The position numbers and the translations under genes are program-made. This document shows positions 7,524-17,087 of a DNA stretch of 22,471 bases, piece by piece (the first letter of the stretch is position 1; each line of letters opens with the position of its first letter). Source of the stretch: Acidithiobacillus sulfuriphilus. Lineage in GTDB: Bacteria; Pseudomonadota; Gammaproteobacteria; Acidithiobacillales; Acidithiobacillaceae. The notes beneath the pieces are model-generated. The model saw nothing but the letters and a program-made list of their open reading frames with translations. It was not told the origin of the DNA and did no database searches. The stretch is taken from NCBI RefSeq assembly GCF_003721225.1, contig NZ_RIZI01000149.1, forward strand, positions 1 to 22,471, read 5' to 3'.

Positions 7524-8477
7524 ATGTTCACTGCAGATCGTGAGCCTTTGCAGGCGCTGACAGGAACGGCGTCCGCAGCGGACGGGAATGCCCAGCAGCG
7601 CAGTACCGGCGATGGGCTGATTGAAGCTCCTGTCGCGATGGAGGAACATGGTTACGATATCCTCCGCATGTACCTCAGCGAAATTTCCCATTATCCCCTT
7701 CTCAGCGCAGAGCAGGAAGTAGACTTGGGACGCAGTGTCCGGGAAGGGGATCGCGAGGCTTGGCAGATCATGGTGGAGTCCAATTTGCGGTTGGTGGTGC
7801 ACATTGCCCGCCGTTATCGGCATCGCCACCTGCCTTTTCTGGATTTAATCGGGGAAGGTAACCTGGGATTGATGCATGCTGTAGATAAATTCGACCCAGA
7901 GCGCGGTGTGCGCTTCGCTACCTATGCGGCTTGGTGGATCAGCGAGCGCATTGAGCTTGCAATCATGAATCAAGCCAGACTCGTGCGTTTGCCCGTCCAT
8001 ATCATCAAGGCGTTGAGAGCCTATTTGGATAAAACGCAGGCGCTGCGAGAGCGGGAAGGTGAAGAAAACACCAGGAGAGTAGCGCGGATCGCGGAAGAAT
8101 TGGACAAGCCGGTGGCGACGCTGCATCAACTGATGGAACTTGAGGAACGGGTGCTCCCTCTGGATCATGCCGCAGATGGAACGGCTACTCTGGCAGAAAT
8201 AATCCCTGATCCGGTTACCACACCCCCTGATCTTGCCCTTTTCGATCGGGAAGTGGCTACCCGCTTATGGTCATGGTTGCTGCGTATGGAGCCTGTACCA
8301 CGCCAGATTCTGGTGCTGCGTTTTGGCCTCGATAATAGGAGGGTGCTCAGCTCACGTGAAATAGGATCCATGTTGCAAATCTCCCAACAGAGAGTGAGCC
8401 AGATTCAGTATGGTGCCTTGGCTGATTTGCGTGATTTTATGGTTGCGGAAAATTTTCAACTTGAGGATATGTTATAG
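7524..8477 (+). CDS. RpoS-like RNA polymerase sigma factor (paralogue 2, diverged -35 helix)
   Basis: A second sigma-70 family factor of 317 residues, roughly 50-60 % like the first across region 2 by eye. Region 1.2 begins near residue 45 (DILRMYLSEI). The core-binding segment is DLIGEGNLGL at 108-117, where the usual acidic or Gln residue is Gly110. The -10 helix reads ATYAAWWISERIE. In region 4.2 the recognition helix is ISQQRVSQIQ (about 286-295), where RpoS has LTRERVRQIQ: the Arg and Glu that touch the -35 element are both Gln, and a further Arg is Ser. ATG 7524 has only a weak AGG upstream inside a small palindrome. It is divergent from a LysR gene. The role is inferred to be an alternative stress sigma factor with its own promoter set. 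Confidence 0.85.
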   Translation: MFTADREPLQALTGTASAADGNAQQRSTGDGLIEAPVAMEEHGYDILRMYLSEISHYPLLSAEQEVDLGRSVREGDREAWQIMVESNLRLVVHIARRYRHRHLPFLDLIGEGNLGLMHAVDKFDPERGVRFATYAAWWISERIELAIMNQARLVRLPVHIIKALRAYLDKTQALREREGEENTRRVARIAEELDKPVATLHQLMELEERVLPLDHAADGTATLAEIIPDPVTTPPDLALFDREVATRLWSWLLRMEPVPRQILVLRFGLDNRRVLSSREIGSMLQISQQRVSQIQYGALADLRDFMVAENFQLEDML

Positions 8478-8523
8478 GGTAACCTGTCTGATACGATAAA
8501 GATAGTCATTATTTCTAGCCATC

Positions 8524-8538
8524 TGCCATTCCATGGCA
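8524..8538. promoter_or_regulatory. Perfect 6-3-6 inverted repeat upstream of the CLC gene
   Basis: TGCCAT-TCC-ATGGCA is a perfect inverted repeat in the 122-nt gap between the second sigma gene and the CLC start. Its size fits an operator for a dimeric regulator, but no protein can be assigned and no convincing -35/-10 pair was found beside it. Confidence 0.3.
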
Positions 8539-8599
8539 TACATGTTATCGAGCCAATCCATGGGTCGCTTACAAACTATTTTTGGGAATATACCATTTC

Positions 8600-10468
8600 A
8601 TGAGTAGCCAGAAACCTCCTGTGAGTGAGGCCGTATCTGCGCCAGTTTGTCCTGATCCTCTCGTGATCGAGCGCGGCGTGTGCGGTTGGCGAGGGTGGCT
8701 GCGCACCAATCCCTTTTTTTATTTAGCGCTGGCATTTTTCGTGGGAATAGTAGCCGGGTTGGGGGCCGTGCTCTTTCGCCGTCTCATCAGTCTGATGCAC
8801 AACGCTTTCTTTTTTGGCCATCTATCAACCAAATTTGACTATCTCCGCCATTCGGCGGCCAGCGCATGGGGAGCCGGCATCATCTTTGCCCCTGTCGTGG
8901 GGGGTCTCCTAGTGGTCTGGCTGGTCAAAACCTTCGCTCCCGAAGCCAAGGGTCACGGCGTGCCGGAGGTAATGGATGCCATCTATTACCACTGCGGTAT
9001 CATCCGTCCCATAGTGGTTTTGGTGAAGGCGCTGGCCTCCTCCATCAATATCGGCAGCGGCGGTTCGGTGGGGCGGGAGGGTCCCATCATCCAGATGGGT
9101 GCAGCCTTTGGGTCCAGTCTCGCCCAGTGGCTTCGGCTCAAGGAATGGCAACGTTTGGGTTTGATTGCAGCAGGCGCTGGTGCCGGTATTGCCGCCACTT
9201 TCAATACCCCGATCAGTGGCATCCTCTTCGCGGTGGAACTGATATTGGTGGAGGTGAGTGCCCGTACCCTGGTTCCGGTGATGATCGCCACAGGTACGGC
9301 GACCTTCGTTTCGCGGTTGTTTCTGGGAGATTTCCCCTCCTTCATCATCCCTGCCCAAGTCATCAGCCAGACCACCCATGAGACGGTGGGTGCTTATGGT
9401 GCCTATATCATTCTTGGTGTGCTCGTGGGCGGGGTGGGCTTGCTCTTCACGAACAGCCTTTATTGGGCGGAAGACCGTTTCGAGCAATGGTTCACCAACC
9501 CTTACCTGCGCCATGCCCTGGGTATGCTTGGGGTGGGGGTGACCATTTACCTTATGTATCTTTTCTCCGGTCATTACTATGTGGAAGGGGTGGGTTATGC
9601 GACGGTTCAGGATGTTTTGGACGGGGTGCTGACCAATCCTGGGTTTTTGCTGATTTTGCTCTTGCTGAAAATAGCTGTTTTTTCCGTAACGCTGGGTTCG
9701 GGAGGCTCGGGCGGGGTGTTTTCCCCTGCCCTCTTCGTCGGTGCCGTCTTTGGTGCGTTATATGCGGCCTTGAGCAACCATTTTCTGCCCAATGTGGGTC
9801 TCAACGTGGTGGTGGCCGGCGCGCTCGGTATGGCTGGTATGGTTGGCGCATCCACCGGTGCGGCGGTGACGGGCGCGGTGATGATCTTTGAAATGACCAA
9901 CGACTATCACATTATCATTCCCCTTATCGTCGTCTCGTCTCTCGCTTTCGGCATGCGCCGCTTGGTGACGAGGGAAACCATTTATACGCGTAAATTGATC
10001 CGTCGGGGGCATTACATACCGGAAGCGCTACATAGCAGTCTCTACCTTATGCGTCCGGTGGAGCAGTTCATCGAGTCGCCGTTGCTTCGCCTGAAAGGCG
10101 GTTGCACTTTGGCGGACGTCCAAAAACTATTGCGAGGGCGGAGGCAGGAAACCCCTCATATTTTGGTGCTTGACGGTGTAAAACCAGTCTCTGTGATCAC
10201 TGCCCATAGACTGCGCGATCTTTTTTTGCAGGGGCAGCCGGAGGTCACTTTGGCGGAGTTGGGGAGCAACGATTGGGTGAGTGTACCAGCCGATAGTCAG
10301 CTTTATGATCTGGTGGCCCGCCTGCGTTCCTGTCACTGTGAAATCGCCCTGTTGAGCCGGCGCGGCCTGCTGGAGCATCATGAAGAGGTGCTGGCGGTGG
10401 TGACGGTGGAAGATATCCTGAACTATGCCTCTTTACCGCGAAGCTTGTTGCGTCCCGATGCGGTTTGA
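8600..10468 (+). CDS. CLC-family chloride/proton exchanger or channel with C-terminal CBS domains
   Basis: A 622-residue CLC protein of the inner membrane. The anion path motifs are present: GHGVPE at 118-123 (the GSGIP position), GREGP at 158-162 with gating Glu160, GGVFSPALF at 371-379, and Tyr462 aligning with the E. coli Tyr445. The residue matching the internal proton glutamate (Glu203 in ClC-ec1) is Leu214 in the segment GILFAVELI, so proton coupling may be different or absent. About residues 480-615 form a CBS-domain pair, which can sense nucleotides. ATG 8600 is chosen over TTG 8582 although its Shine-Dalgarno (GGGA 8584-8587) is weak. CLC exchangers support extreme acid resistance in E. 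coli; the same role here is inferred from context. A terminator follows at 10532. Confidence 0.9.
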   Translation: MSSQKPPVSEAVSAPVCPDPLVIERGVCGWRGWLRTNPFFYLALAFFVGIVAGLGAVLFRRLISLMHNAFFFGHLSTKFDYLRHSAASAWGAGIIFAPVVGGLLVVWLVKTFAPEAKGHGVPEVMDAIYYHCGIIRPIVVLVKALASSINIGSGGSVGREGPIIQMGAAFGSSLAQWLRLKEWQRLGLIAAGAGAGIAATFNTPISGILFAVELILVEVSARTLVPVMIATGTATFVSRLFLGDFPSFIIPAQVISQTTHETVGAYGAYIILGVLVGGVGLLFTNSLYWAEDRFEQWFTNPYLRHALGMLGVGVTIYLMYLFSGHYYVEGVGYATVQDVLDGVLTNPGFLLILLLLKIAVFSVTLGSGGSGGVFSPALFVGAVFGALYAALSNHFLPNVGLNVVVAGALGMAGMVGASTGAAVTGAVMIFEMTNDYHIIIPLIVVSSLAFGMRRLVTRETIYTRKLIRRGHYIPEALHSSLYLMRPVEQFIESPLLRLKGGCTLADVQKLLRGRRQETPHILVLDGVKPVSVITAHRLRDLFLQGQPEVTLAELGSNDWVSVPADSQLYDLVARLRSCHCEIALLSRRGLLEHHEEVLAVVTVEDILNYASLPRSLLRPDAV

Positions 10469-10531
10469 TTCTAAAAAACGGTGCCTCGATTCTTTCGTTC
10501 GCTACCTGCGATGCCTTTGGTGGGAGCGCGT

Positions 10532-10557
10532 GGGTGGGTCGGCCTCACCCTTCTTTT
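10532..10557 (+). terminator. Intrinsic terminator after the CLC gene
   Basis: GGGTGGG (10532-10538) pairs with CTCACCC (10544-10550) with one G-U wobble and a short loop, followed by TTCTTTT (10551-10557). It lies 63 nt after the CLC stop and 23 nt before the next start, so it separates CLC from the MFS gene. Confidence 0.6.
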
Positions 10558-10580
10558 AGCCGCGAAAACAAGGAAACAAC

Positions 10581-11975
10581 ATGATGACTGTAGCGCAAAA
10601 TGTATTGGATAGGCGGGAGCGCCGTTCCATCCTGGCTTTGGCCGGCATTTTCGGTTTACGCCTTTTGGGATTGTTTTTGGTGCTGCCGGTATTTTCCGTC
10701 TATGCCCATGGGCTACGCGGTGCTTTCAACCACCCGGCCCTCATCGGCATTGCCCTGGGTGCCTATGGCTTGACCCAAGCGGTCTTCCAGATTCCTTTCG
10801 GAAAGCTTTCGGATCGGTGGGGGCGAAAACCGGTCATAGCCGCCGGCCTCGTCATTTTCGCCATCGGGAGCGTCATTGCCGCCCAGGCCACCAGCATTGA
10901 ATGGCTGCTGGTGGGCCGTGTCGTCCAGGGGGCGGGGGCGGTGGCGGCGGCCATCATCGCCTTGACCGCCGATCTGGTCCGTGAGGAGCGCTGGACCAAG
11001 GCCATGGCGGTGATCGGTATCACCATCGGTATCAGCTTCAGCGTTTCCCTGGTGCTTTCGGCACCCCTGGCGCACTGGATCGGCGTGCAGGGTATATTTT
11101 GGTTGACGGCGGCCCTGTCCATTTTGGCCATCGGGGTGTTATATGGCGTGATCCCTGCGGTTCCCGCGCGTTTTCATCGGGATGCGGAGATGAATCCGGC
11201 GGTCTTGGGCGCAGTACTGCGTGATCCCGATTTGTTGCGCCTGGACTTTGGCATCTTTGCCTTGCACACGGGGCTCACCGCCCTATTTGTGGTGCTGCCC
11301 CTGGTGTTGATAGATCCCAAGCACCCGCTTCTATCCCAGGCCGATCAATGGATGCTCTATTTGCCAGTGATGCTGCTTTCCTTTGTGGCGATGGTCCCCC
11401 TCATCGTCATTGGCGAAGCCAAGCGCAAGCTCAAGGAGGTCTTCGTTCTGGCCATCGCCATTTTGGTTGCGGCCGTGGTATGGATGGCCCTGTCGAGCCA
11501 CAGCCTATGGGCCATTGCCGTGGCGCTTTTTCTGTTTTTCTTGGGCTTTAACGTACTGGAGGCCAGTTTGCCTTCCCTGGTGGCCAAGTTCTCTCATCCC
11601 GGTGCCAAAGGGACAGCAACAGGCGTCTATACTACGGCAGAGTTTTTGGGGGCCTTTTGCGGCGGGCTACTCGGTGGTTTGCTCTATCTGCCCGGCCAGC
11701 GGAATTACAGCGACGTCTTTTGGGCGGTGGCCGCCATTTATATCATCTGGCTGGCCATAGCCCTCACCATGCGCCGGCCGCGCTATGTGGCGACTCGGAT
11801 ATTCTCCCTGCCCGAAGGTCAAAAGGATATCCAGAATCTCACCCAGCAGCTTCTGCATCTGCCGGGAGTGGCCGAGGTGGCCATCTTTCCCGATGAGGGG
11901 GCGGTATATTGCAAGGTCGAAAGCAAGATTTTTGACGAAGAGCGGGTGCGCGCCGTCATTGGGGTCACCGCCTGA
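10581..11975 (+). CDS. yajR: YajR-type major facilitator exporter with C-terminal YAM domain
   Basis: A 464-residue major facilitator superfamily transporter of the inner membrane with twelve predicted segments. Motif A is GKLSDRWGRK at residues 74-83, and the run after it (GRVVQGAGAVAAAIIALTAD) closely follows E. coli YajR, a proton-driven exporter with unknown substrate. About residues 400-464 form a small ferredoxin-like domain (LPGVAEVAIFPDEGAVYCKV) matching the YAM domain that sets YajR apart from other drug exporters. ATG 10581 (or 10584, immediately after) has AAGGAAA upstream. It is isolated between the CLC terminator and a CLC relic. Its transport substrate cannot be read from sequence. 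Confidence 0.88.
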   Translation: MMTVAQNVLDRRERRSILALAGIFGLRLLGLFLVLPVFSVYAHGLRGAFNHPALIGIALGAYGLTQAVFQIPFGKLSDRWGRKPVIAAGLVIFAIGSVIAAQATSIEWLLVGRVVQGAGAVAAAIIALTADLVREERWTKAMAVIGITIGISFSVSLVLSAPLAHWIGVQGIFWLTAALSILAIGVLYGVIPAVPARFHRDAEMNPAVLGAVLRDPDLLRLDFGIFALHTGLTALFVVLPLVLIDPKHPLLSQADQWMLYLPVMLLSFVAMVPLIVIGEAKRKLKEVFVLAIAILVAAVVWMALSSHSLWAIAVALFLFFLGFNVLEASLPSLVAKFSHPGAKGTATGVYTTAEFLGAFCGGLLGGLLYLPGQRNYSDVFWAVAAIYIIWLAIALTMRRPRYVATRIFSLPEGQKDIQNLTQQLLHLPGVAEVAIFPDEGAVYCKVESKIFDEERVRAVIGVTA

Positions 11976-12012
11976 GCCGCACTCCCACTATCCATTCCCC
12001 GGCGTGAGGTGA

Positions 12013-12350
12013 CCAGCCAACTTTAGCGCCGACACAGCCATTTTGGCACACACCATCTTCCCCGGCCTGGATCTGAACCCCGTACTGGCCGCCGTGGTGG
12101 GCATGGCGTCCTTTTCCGCCGCAGCCACCGGCGCGGTGCTGGGTTCGGCCCTGATCGCCGCCGAAATGGTGGGCGGCATGGGAGTTCTTCCCCTTCTGGC
12201 GCCTGCTGTCCGCCGCTGTTCCAGAATTGCAGCGCCTATACCCTGGATCTGCCCTGGCGAGGCCGCCCCATGGCCGAAAATTTGTATCTTTGGGTCAGGG
12301 ATGCCTACCTCGCCGGCCGCCGGAAAAAGGAGCCCGAGAATAACGGATAG
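12013..12350 (+). pseudogene. Decayed 3' fragment of a second CLC chloride channel gene
   Basis: Frame 1 is open from 12013 and encodes HTIFPGLDLNPVL followed by VVGMASFSAAATGAVLGSAL and then AEMVGGMGVLPLLAP. This aligns with the late membrane helices of CLC proteins, including the intact one at 8600 (LGMAGMVGASTGAAVTGAV and FEMTNDYHIIIPL). The GREGP, selectivity and N-terminal parts are missing. After about 12205 the frame appears to shift; another frame then reads LDLPWRGRPMAENLYLWV and stops at TAG 12348-12350. No start codon or ribosome site is convincing. It is read as a degenerate CLC remnant; the exact 3' boundary is uncertain and the terminator of the opposite-strand gene overlaps it. 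Confidence 0.6.
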
Positions 12351-12354
12351 CTCC
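12324..12354 (-). terminator. Intrinsic terminator of the trxB-smr operon
   Basis: On the minus strand, 9 nt after the Smr stop, GGAGC and GCTCC (plus positions 12354-12350 and 12333-12329) form an outer stem, with CCG/CGG as an inner stem, followed directly by TTTTT (12328-12324). This is a standard stem plus U-tract. Confidence 0.62.
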
Positions 12355-12363
12355 CCCTCCGCA

Positions 12364-12993
12364 TCAGGGAAAATGCCGCCGCGGCCATTGCAGGAGGACG
12401 ATCACCGCCCCGCCACCGCCTTCCTGGGGGCGGGCCTGGGCAAAGGCCAGCACTTCCTTGCGGCGGATCAGCCATTGTCCCACCAGGCGTTTGAGAATGG
12501 GCACCCGGCCCGGCGAGCCCAGACCCTTGCCGTGGATGATGCGGACACAGCGCCAGCGCCAACGCCGGGCCTCCAGCAGGAATTCGCCGATGGCCTGGCG
12601 TGCCTCATCGACGGTGCAGCCGTGGAGGTCGAGATTCTCCTGGATGCGAAAACGGCCGCGGCGCAGATCGCGCAGCAGGGCGCGAGGCATCCCGTCCTGC
12701 AGGTAGATCCACTCCTCTCCGTTCTCCAGCAGCAGATCGTCGCCCAGGGGGTGCATCAGCTCATCCAGCACCGCCGCATCGTCCAGATGGCTTTGCACCG
12801 GTATGGGCGGTGGCGGGGCCGGGCGGGGCGGCGGGGCGGCGGCGGGCAAAGGTTTGACACCGGCAACGGCACGCAAAAACGCTTCCTTGCCGGTGCCGTC
12901 GTCCGCCGTCGCTGATCCGCAGGGTGCGGCATCCGGATGGCGCTTTCGCCCCATGTCCGGAGGCTGCACCCCGCCTCCCCGCCGCTGCGCCAT
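12364..12993 (-). CDS. Smr-domain DNA/RNA nuclease-like protein (SmrA/SmrB type)
   Basis: A 209-residue protein with a C-terminal Smr domain, the module found at the end of MutS2 and in bacterial SmrA/SmrB proteins; members nick DNA or cut mRNA at stalled ribosomes. The domain covers about 119-203 with LDLHG at 121-125, HGKG at 154-157 and a glycine-rich GGGGA near 192-196 followed by VIVLL. A Pro/Ala-rich linker (about 48-65) joins it to a basic N-terminus. The ATG lies 6 nt after the trxB stop and the two are surely co-transcribed; a terminator follows at 12354. DNA repair and ribosome rescue are both possible, and the sequence does not decide between them. Confidence 0.88.
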   Translation of the reverse strand: MAQRRGGGVQPPDMGRKRHPDAAPCGSATADDGTGKEAFLRAVAGVKPLPAAAPPPRPAPPPPIPVQSHLDDAAVLDELMHPLGDDLLLENGEEWIYLQDGMPRALLRDLRRGRFRIQENLDLHGCTVDEARQAIGEFLLEARRWRWRCVRIIHGKGLGSPGRVPILKRLVGQWLIRRKEVLAFAQARPQEGGGGAVIVLLQWPRRHFP

Positions 12994-12999
12994 TACGGC

Positions 13000-14128
<1,129 letters not shown>

Positions 14129-16420
14129 ATGAGCCATGTCGCGCGCAACGCTCCGCGAAGCCCGAAAAATGCCGCTCCCCGATCGCGGGGGGGGCAGACC
14201 CCGTCGGTTACCTGGCGCCGGGAAGGGTGGCTATTCATCCTCGCGGCCCTCGCTGTCTATCTGCTGATCGCCCTGGTCAGTTTTAGTTCCCAAGATCGCA
14301 GTTGGTTCAGCAGTGGCCAAGGCGGCCCTGTCCACAATTGGGGCGGCCTTGTGGGTGCCTACCTCTCCGACTTCCTGGTGCAGTCTTTCGGCATCATGGC
14401 CTGGTTGCTTCCCTTTGGGGTGGCAACGCTGGCCTGGCAGCTCTGGCGGCGCTGGTTTCGCGCCTTTCCCTTGGGCCCTGGCCGCTATGTTGGGGCCTCG
14501 CTCCTGGCCCTCGGGATCATGGGCATCATGGCCATGCTTTCCCCCGCGCCATGGTGGTCCATCCCCGGCCAGGGACCGGGAGGAATCATCGGCATGGGAG
14601 AGAAGCGCCTGGTGCTGGGCTTGATCGGCGAGGGCGGCGGCCTCCTGTTTTTCCTTGCCGCTTTGCTGCTGGGCGCATTCCTCTTGACCCGCCTGGGCCC
14701 GGGAGCATTTTATCAGCGTTGCCGCGATGCCTGGCAGGGATTGCCCGGCTTTCCCGGTCTCCCCTTGCGCCGGACGCCCACGTCTACGCCGGTTCAGGGG
14801 AGCCCGCAGCCAGCGGCGCGTGCCGCGACGCTATCCACTGCCCCCGTTGGTCCGGCCGCGCTCCCCGTGCGCCGCAAGGGGCGTGCGGACCTTGTTCAGC
14901 AACTGCCGCTGGCCGATGCCCAGGGCCACGCCCTGGCCGATGGCTTGCCGCCACTGGGCCTGCTCGACGCCCCCGATGCGGATGACCCCCGCACCCAGCC
15001 GCAACCGGAGGAACTGGAACAACGCTCCCGCCTGCTGGAAGAAAAGCTGGCCGATTTTGGTGTCAGCGCCCGGGTGGTGGGTGCCTATCCGGGCCCTGTC
15101 ATCACCCGGTTTGAGATCGAGCCCGCCGCCGGCGTCAAGGTCAGCCAGATAGCCGGGTTGGCCAAGGACTTGGCACGCACCCTGTCGGCGACCCGGGTGC
15201 GGGTGGTGGAGACCATTCCCGGCAAGCCCACCATGGGGATCGAAATCCCCAATAGCCAACGGCGCATGGTGCGCCTCTCCGAAGTCCTCTCCAGTGCGGG
15301 ATTCGGCAGGAGCCACAGCCTCCTGACCTTGGCCCTGGGCAAGGACATCGGCGGCCAGCCGATTTCGGCAGACCTCGCCAAGATGCCCCACCTGCTGGTG
15401 GCAGGGACGACGGGGGCCGGCAAGTCCGTCGGGGTCAACGCCATGATCCTGAGCATCCTCTTCAAGGCGACACCAGCCGAGGTGCGCCTGATCATGGTCG
15501 ATCCCAAGATGCTGGAACTTTCCATTTACGAGGGTATCCCCCATCTGCTGGCGCCCGTGGTCACGGACATGAAGGAGGCCGCCAACGCCCTGCGCTGGTG
15601 CGTGGCCGAGATGGAGCGGCGCTACCAGCTCATGTCCCGGGCCGGAGTGCGCAATCTGGCGGGATTCAACCAGAAGGTTGCCGAAGCGACCGCCCGCGGA
15701 GAGCCGTTGATGGGCCAGGAGACGGGCTTTGATGGTCAGCCCCGGCCCCTGGAGGCCATGCCCTCCATCGTCGTGGTCATCGACGAGTTTGCCGACCTCA
15801 TGATGGTCGTAGGCAAACAGGTGGAAAGCCTCATCACCCGTCTGGCGCAAAAGGCGCGGGCAGCGGGGCTCCATCTCATCATGGCCACCCAGCGGCCCTC
15901 CGTCGATGTGATTACCGGCCTGATCAAGGCCAACATTCCCACGCGCATCGCCTTTCAGGTTTCCTCGCGCATCGACTCCCGCACCATCCTCGACCAAGCC
16001 GGAGCCGAAACCCTGCTGGGGCAGGGAGACATGCTCTACCTGCCTCCCGGCACCGGTTATCCGGTCCGCGTCCATGGTGCCTTTGTCGGTGATGATGAGG
16101 TGCATCGGGTGGTGGCCTACCTGCGTCAGCATGGTACACCTCAATATGATGAGAGCATTCTGCAGGGGGCCGACGCCGGCGATGGTGAAGGCGGAGGGGA
16201 GGGCGGGGGCAGCGAGGCCGATCCCCTGTACGACCAGGCCGTGGCCATTGTCACCGGCAGTCGCAAGGCCAGCATCTCCTACGTGCAGCGCCAGCTCAAG
16301 GTGGGGTATAATCGCGCCGCCCGCATGATCGAAGAGATGGAACGGGTGGGGATCGTGGGTCCATTGCAGAGCAACGGGAGCAGAGAAGTCTATGCAGCAG
16401 CGCCGCCAGCCAATGATTGA
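14129..16420 (+). CDS. ftsK: DNA translocase FtsK
   Basis: FtsK anchors at the septum and pumps chromosome dimers toward dif during division. From ATG 14129 it is 763 residues: a basic head, a four-helix membrane domain (about 33-200), a linker (about 200-300), then the RecA-like motor with Walker A GTTGAGKS at 426-433 and Walker [10 protein letters not shown] with Asp552, and a C-terminal gamma winged-helix domain that reads KOPS (from about DPLYDQAV). The short linker is closer to Pseudomonas-type FtsK than to the long E. coli form. An upstream in-frame TTG at 14054 would add 25 residues; neither start has a good ribosome site. The 3' end overlaps lolA by 29 nt. Confidence 0.94.
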   Translation: MSHVARNAPRSPKNAAPRSRGGQTPSVTWRREGWLFILAALAVYLLIALVSFSSQDRSWFSSGQGGPVHNWGGLVGAYLSDFLVQSFGIMAWLLPFGVATLAWQLWRRWFRAFPLGPGRYVGASLLALGIMGIMAMLSPAPWWSIPGQGPGGIIGMGEKRLVLGLIGEGGGLLFFLAALLLGAFLLTRLGPGAFYQRCRDAWQGLPGFPGLPLRRTPTSTPVQGSPQPAARAATLSTAPVGPAALPVRRKGRADLVQQLPLADAQGHALADGLPPLGLLDAPDADDPRTQPQPEELEQRSRLLEEKLADFGVSARVVGAYPGPVITRFEIEPAAGVKVSQIAGLAKDLARTLSATRVRVVETIPGKPTMGIEIPNSQRRMVRLSEVLSSAGFGRSHSLLTLALGKDIGGQPISADLAKMPHLLVAGTTGAGKSVGVNAMILSILFKATPAEVRLIMVDPKMLELSIYEGIPHLLAPVVTDMKEAANALRWCVAEMERRYQLMSRAGVRNLAGFNQKVAEATARGEPLMGQETGFDGQPRPLEAMPSIVVVIDEFADLMMVVGKQVESLITRLAQKARAAGLHLIMATQRPSVDVITGLIKANIPTRIAFQVSSRIDSRTILDQAGAETLLGQGDMLYLPPGTGYPVRVHGAFVGDDEVHRVVAYLRQHGTPQYDESILQGADAGDGEGGGEGGGSEADPLYDQAVAIVTGSRKASISYVQRQLKVGYNRAARMIEEMERVGIVGPLQSNGSREVYAAAPPAND

Positions 16421-17072
16421 GCGTTTCCGGGCGCGTCCCATGGGCGCCTGGGGATGGCTGTTCTTCGCCCTGCTCCTGGCCGGCACGGGCTGGGCGCAGG
16501 CTGCCTCTGCGTCCGGGAGCCAGGTCCTCCAGCACTTTTTCCATCAGGTGCGGACGGTGCAGGCGCAATTCACCCAGGTGGTCGCCGACCGGAATGGCCA
16601 GGTCATCAAGCGCGCGGCCGGTACGGTATGGATCCAGCGTCCGGGCAAATTCCGCTGGGTCTATGCCGGTAGCAACGGCCAGACCATCGTCTCCGACGGC
16701 ACCCAGGTCTGGCTCTATGACCCCGCCCTGCAACAGGTTACCATCCAGCCCCTGGGCAAGACCCTCGGCTCCACCCCGGCAGCCCTGATTGCCGGCAAGG
16801 ATATCCTGGCCAGCCGCTTTGTCATCCGCGATCTGGGCAGCAAGGACGGGCTGCGCTGGGTGGAGTTGCAGCCCAAGGGTGGCCAGGATCAGGGCTTCAC
16901 CGCGGTGCGTCTCGGTTTTGATGCCCGGGGCGCCCTGCAGGAAATGCGCATGGAAGACGCCTTCCAGCAGGAGACGCTGCTGACCTTCCATGACATCCGC
17001 CTGAATCAGCCCATTGCCGCCCAGGAATTCCAATTTACCCCACCCGCCGGGGTGGATGTCCTCAAACCCTGA
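16392..17072 (+). CDS. lolA: Outer-membrane lipoprotein carrier protein LolA
   Basis: LolA shuttles lipoproteins across the periplasm from LolCDE to LolB. The 226-residue precursor has a signal peptide with a basic N-region, a hydrophobic core and an AQA site at 35-37. The mature part begins [19 protein letters not shown] and continues with [13 protein letters not shown] and the DPALQQVTI strand region, all typical of LolA. It overlaps the end of ftsK by 29 nt. ATG 16392 is supported by GGGAG at 16376-16380; ATG 16413 lacks a site. The ftsK-lolA order is the conserved gammaproteobacterial arrangement. Confidence 0.95.
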   Translation: MQQRRQPMIERFRARPMGAWGWLFFALLLAGTGWAQAASASGSQVLQHFFHQVRTVQAQFTQVVADRNGQVIKRAAGTVWIQRPGKFRWVYAGSNGQTIVSDGTQVWLYDPALQQVTIQPLGKTLGSTPAALIAGKDILASRFVIRDLGSKDGLRWVELQPKGGQDQGFTAVRLGFDARGALQEMRMEDAFQQETLLTFHDIRLNQPIAAQEFQFTPPAGVDVLKP

Positions 17073-17087
17073 CGTCTGGAGAATCTC

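Noticed and set aside
7416..7829. N-terminal extension of the LysR gene
   Set aside because: The open frame runs through the divergent sigma gene; the HTH begins right after ATG 7415, which has its own ribosome site.
12351..12915. Plus-strand continuation of the CLC-relic frame
   Set aside because: This part is antisense to the Smr gene, whose minus-strand motifs LDLHG and HGKG are clear; the openness follows from high GC.
14831..16486. Minus-strand 551-residue open frame
   Set aside because: It is antisense to ftsK and has no recognisable domain; long shadow frames are usual in GC-rich DNA.
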